A stretch of DNA of 64,000 bases from Streptomyces sp. NL15-2K (GTDB lineage Bacteria > Actinomycetota > Actinomycetes > Streptomycetales > Streptomycetaceae): assembly GCF_030551255.1 (NCBI RefSeq), contig NZ_CP130630.1, positions 6,429,501-6,493,500 on the forward strand, in the 5' to 3' direction. Below the pieces are notes generated by a model that saw only the letters and a program-made list of their open reading frames with translations, was not told where the DNA came from and made no database searches. Every line of letters begins with the position of its first letter. Position 1 is the first letter of the stretch. A program made the translations under genes and the position numbers. This document shows positions 62,028-64,000 of this stretch, piece after piece.

Positions 62028-62240
62028 ATGTGCAAGGCGGTACGGGCGCGGCTGCGTGCCCTGGTGTGCGGGGCGGTGCGTGCGGTGCGCAGGGACACGG
62101 GGATGGTCACCTCGGAGTACGCGATGGGGATTGTCGCGGCGGTGGCGTTCGCGGTGGTCCTCTACAAGGTGGTGACGAGCGGCCAGGTCAACGCGGAACT
62201 GCAGGCCATCGTGGAGCGGGCGCTCGATGAGGGGGCGTGA
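62028..62240 (+). CDS. Flp pilin-like DUF4244 protein
   Basis: A 70-aa peptide with a basic leader and DTGMVTSEYAMGIVAAVAFA, the pilin-like hydrophobic helix with conserved Glu; a prepilin-type cleavage site may lie at the preceding Gly. Probably the major pilin of the locus. Confidence 0.85.
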   Translation: MCKAVRARLRALVCGAVRAVRRDTGMVTSEYAMGIVAAVAFAVVLYKVVTSGQVNAELQAIVERALDEGA

Positions 62241-62640
62241 GCGGCAGATGGGCAGGCGCCGTGCCCGGGTAACGGGCGGGAGGTGCACGAGGGAGCCGGA
62301 CAGAGGGTTCGTCACGGCGGAGTCGGCCGTGGTGCTGCCCGTGCTGGTGATGTTCGCGATGGCGCTGGTGTGGGGGCTGCTCGTGGTGGCCGCGCAGATC
62401 CAGTGCGTGGACGCGGCGCGGACCGGCGCCCGCGCGGCGGCTCGCCAGGATCCGGCCGACGCGGTCGTCGAGGCGACTCGTCGGGCGGCACCGCGCGACG
62501 CGCGGGTCACGGTCAGCCGGGAGGGCGACCAGGTCCGTGTGACGGTCGTGGCGAAGCCCGCCGCGCTGCACGGGCTGCCCTTCGAGGTGCGGGAGGAGGC
62601 CGTGGCATCGGCGGAGGAGACCGTGGGGGCGGAGGGATGA
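62227..62640 (+). CDS. tadE: TadE-like minor pilin
   Basis: A 137-aa protein: DRGFVTAESAVVLPVLVMFA (TadE motif with Glu), one membrane helix, then a periplasmic domain with DAARTGARAAARQ. Start 62227 overlaps the pilin gene; ATG 62248 is an alternative. Confidence 0.85.
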   Translation: MRGRERQMGRRRARVTGGRCTREPDRGFVTAESAVVLPVLVMFAMALVWGLLVVAAQIQCVDAARTGARAAARQDPADAVVEATRRAAPRDARVTVSREGDQVRVTVVAKPAALHGLPFEVREEAVASAEETVGAEG

Positions 62641-63185
62641 GGTTCGGCTCGATGAGGGACGGCTCCTCGGATCGCGGGTCCGCCACCGTGTGGAGCGTGT
62701 GTGCGATCGCCGTGCTGTGTGTGGTGTTCGGCGTGGTGCTCGCCCTGGGGCAGGCCGTCGTGACCCGGCATCGCGCGGCCGGCGGCGCGGATCTCGCGGC
62801 CCTCGCGGCGGCGGACCACTGGGCGGACGGCGCCACGGCGGCCTGCGGCCGGGCGGACGACGTGGCCCGAGCCCAGGGCACGCGGCTCGTGCGGTGCGCC
62901 ATCGTGGGCGAGACCTCGGACCTGACGGCGGCGTCGGGACGGGGGCCGTTCACGGCGGAGGTCAGGGCACGGGCGGGGCCTGTGGAGTCGTTGGTTCCTG
63001 CGGAGCCGGCGGCTCCTGTGGAGTCGGCGGGGCCTCCGGAGTCGGCGGTTCCTGCGGATCGGGTGCCGCTGGAGGACCCTGCGGGCCCAGCTCCTCTCCC
63101 GGCCCCGGCGGCACCGCCCCCTCTGCCTCCTCTGCCTCCTCCGCCCCCGGCTTCTCGTCCGGCGCCCCTCGCAACAGCTCCGTGA
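62637..63185 (+). CDS. TadG/Rv3654c-like protein with long proline-rich tail
   Basis: A 182-aa protein. DRGSATVWSVCAIAVLCVVF then RHRAAGGADLAALAAADHW is the Rv3654c-like helix and Flp-assembly pattern. After residue about 118 the protein becomes a Pro/Ala/Val-rich tail to 63185, lying antisense inside the helicase gene. The tail is either real or an accident of the overlap. Confidence 0.75.
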   Translation: MRFGSMRDGSSDRGSATVWSVCAIAVLCVVFGVVLALGQAVVTRHRAAGGADLAALAAADHWADGATAACGRADDVARAQGTRLVRCAIVGETSDLTAASGRGPFTAEVRARAGPVESLVPAEPAAPVESAGPPESAVPADRVPLEDPAGPAPLPAPAAPPPLPPLPPPPPASRPAPLATAP

Positions 63186-64000
63186 GCAGCCGTACGGCCC
63201 CTCGCTTGTGGAGCGGATCGTTCCCGTTGCCGCACTTGGGGGACTGGATGCAGGACGGGCAGCCGGCCTCGCACTCGCAGGAGGCGATGGCTTGGCGGGT
63301 GGCGGTGAGCCACTCGCGGGCGGTGTGGAAGGCGCGCTCCGCGAAGCCCGCGCCGCCGGGGTGGCCGTCGTAGACGAAGACCGTCGGCAGGAGGGTGTCG
63401 GGGTGCAGCGGGATGGACACGCCGCCGATGTCCCAGCGGTCGCAGGTCGCGAAGAGGGGCAGCATGCCGATCGACGCGTGCTCGGCGGCGTGCAGGGCGC
63501 CGCCGAGGATCTCGGGGTTGATCCGGGCCGCGTCCAGCTGGTCCTCGGTGACCGTCCACCACACGGCACGCGTGCGCAGCGTACGAGGAGGGAGGTCGAG
63601 CTTCGTCTCGCCCAGTACTTCACCGGTGATGACACGTCGACGCAGGAAGGAGACCACTTGGTTGGTGACCTCGACGGAGCCGTAGCACAGGCGTCCGTCG
63701 CCCCAGGGAACCTCGATGTCCGTCTCCAGGACGGAGATCGACGTGGTGTCGCGGGCGACCGTCGCATACGACGGGCTGGCCTGCTCGACCAGGGCGACCG
63801 AGTCCTCCAGGTCGAGGGAGCGCACGAGATACGTGCGGCCCTGGTGCAGGTGCACCGCGCCCTCGTGCACGGTGCCGTGAGCGGCACCCTCGTCGACCGT
63901 GCCCAGCAGGCGGCCCGTCCCGGCCTCGACGACCTGGACCGGCCGGCCGCCTTCTCCGCGGATGTCGGTCAGGTCGGCGGCGCGCTCCCGGCGCGTCCAG
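62962..64000 (-). CDS. DEAD/DEAH-box helicase, C-terminal part (cut by window edge)
   Basis: The frame is open to 64000. The visible 346 residues hold the DUF1998 zinc-type domain with CECEAGCPSCIQSPKCGNGN, as in MrfA/Hrq1-like (YprA) DNA-repair helicases. The N-terminal RecA domains are outside. The last 60 residues are repeats of PP/QEPP/PQEP type, overlapping the TadG-like gene tail to tail over 224 bp. Confidence 0.87.
   Translation of the reverse strand, partial: WTRRERAADLTDIRGEGGRPVQVVEAGTGRLLGTVDEGAAHGTVHEGAVHLHQGRTYLVRSLDLEDSVALVEQASPSYATVARDTTSISVLETDIEVPWGDGRLCYGSVEVTNQVVSFLRRRVITGEVLGETKLDLPPRTLRTRAVWWTVTEDQLDAARINPEILGGALHAAEHASIGMLPLFATCDRWDIGGVSIPLHPDTLLPTVFVYDGHPGGAGFAERAFHTAREWLTATRQAIASCECEAGCPSCIQSPKCGNGNDPLHKRGAVRLLTELLRGAPDEKPGAEEAEEAEGAVPPGPGEELGPQGPPAAPDPQEPPTPEAPPTPQEPPAPQEPTTPQAPPVP

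Overview
The window is high-GC DNA from a Streptomyces chromosome. The evidence is the gene content and the gene order: a class A PBP next to wblA, paired ArsA-like ATPases, Crp, endonuclease III, an acs gene, and an ssd-tad locus with a 6C-type RNA. From memory this order matches the S. coelicolor SCO3580 to SCO3550 neighbourhood. Genes are dense, often with overlapping start and stop codons.

Region 1 (1 to about 11.4 kb, all + strand) is the right part of a specialised-metabolite cluster. It holds a C-terminal piece of an AMP-forming ligase, an APH-fold kinase, a GT8 glycosyltransferase, a chorismate-lyase-like protein, a GDP-mannose 3,5-epimerase-like enzyme, a DrrAB-type ABC exporter, two related GT-B glycosyltransferases, a protein resembling reversibly glycosylated polypeptide/NDP-sugar mutases, and a UDP-glucuronate decarboxylase-like enzyme. 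It ends in a stub of an NRPS condensation domain. The parts suggest a hydroxybenzoate-type aryl acid carrying several rare sugars (possibly L-galactose/L-gulose type, in furanose form, plus a pentose). The product is not recognised. The cluster is cut at about 11.4 kb.

Region 2 (11.4 to 13.15 kb) is a worn remnant of mobile-type genes: a frameshifted DUF6192-like gene, a 76-aa protein and a RacP-like protein.

Region 3 (13156 to 28156) is an integrated pSAM2-type actinomycete integrative and conjugative element. It is bounded by a perfect 45-bp repeat of the 3' part of tRNA-Pro(CGG). From right to left it carries int, xis, a rolling-circle rep, small spd-type spread genes, an FtsK/TraB-type DNA translocase, a KorSA-like GntR repressor and a divergent Nudix gene in the place of the pSAM2 immunity factor pif. 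The left part holds a second GntR circuit with a six-gene coupled operon, two lower-GC cargo genes of unknown function, and a 65-nt-arm inverted repeat that looks like a structured RNA.

Region 4 (28.1 to 64 kb) is conserved chromosome: tRNA-Pro, a Pr6Pr membrane protein, a metallophosphoesterase, GatB/YqeY, PBP, wblA, two ArsA-like ATPases, DUF4177, RidA, Nudix and MBL hydrolases, a nucleotidyltransferase, crp, nth, a CoA-type Nudix, a MarP-like protease, an epoxide-hydrolase-like protein with a duplicated 3' tail, a holin-like protein, NhaA, acetyl-CoA synthetase, a SulP-carbonic anhydrase fusion, a deacetylase-like lipoprotein, a ParA/CooC-like ATPase, a degenerate Fic-like protein, a HAD phosphatase, a 6C RNA, the ssd-tadABC-flp-tadE-tadG-like operon, and the C-terminal part of a DEAD/DEAH helicase that overlaps the last tad gene tail to tail.

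Functions are assigned from motifs and remembered family features only. No database search was possible. Start codons were chosen from ribosome-binding sites and overlaps.
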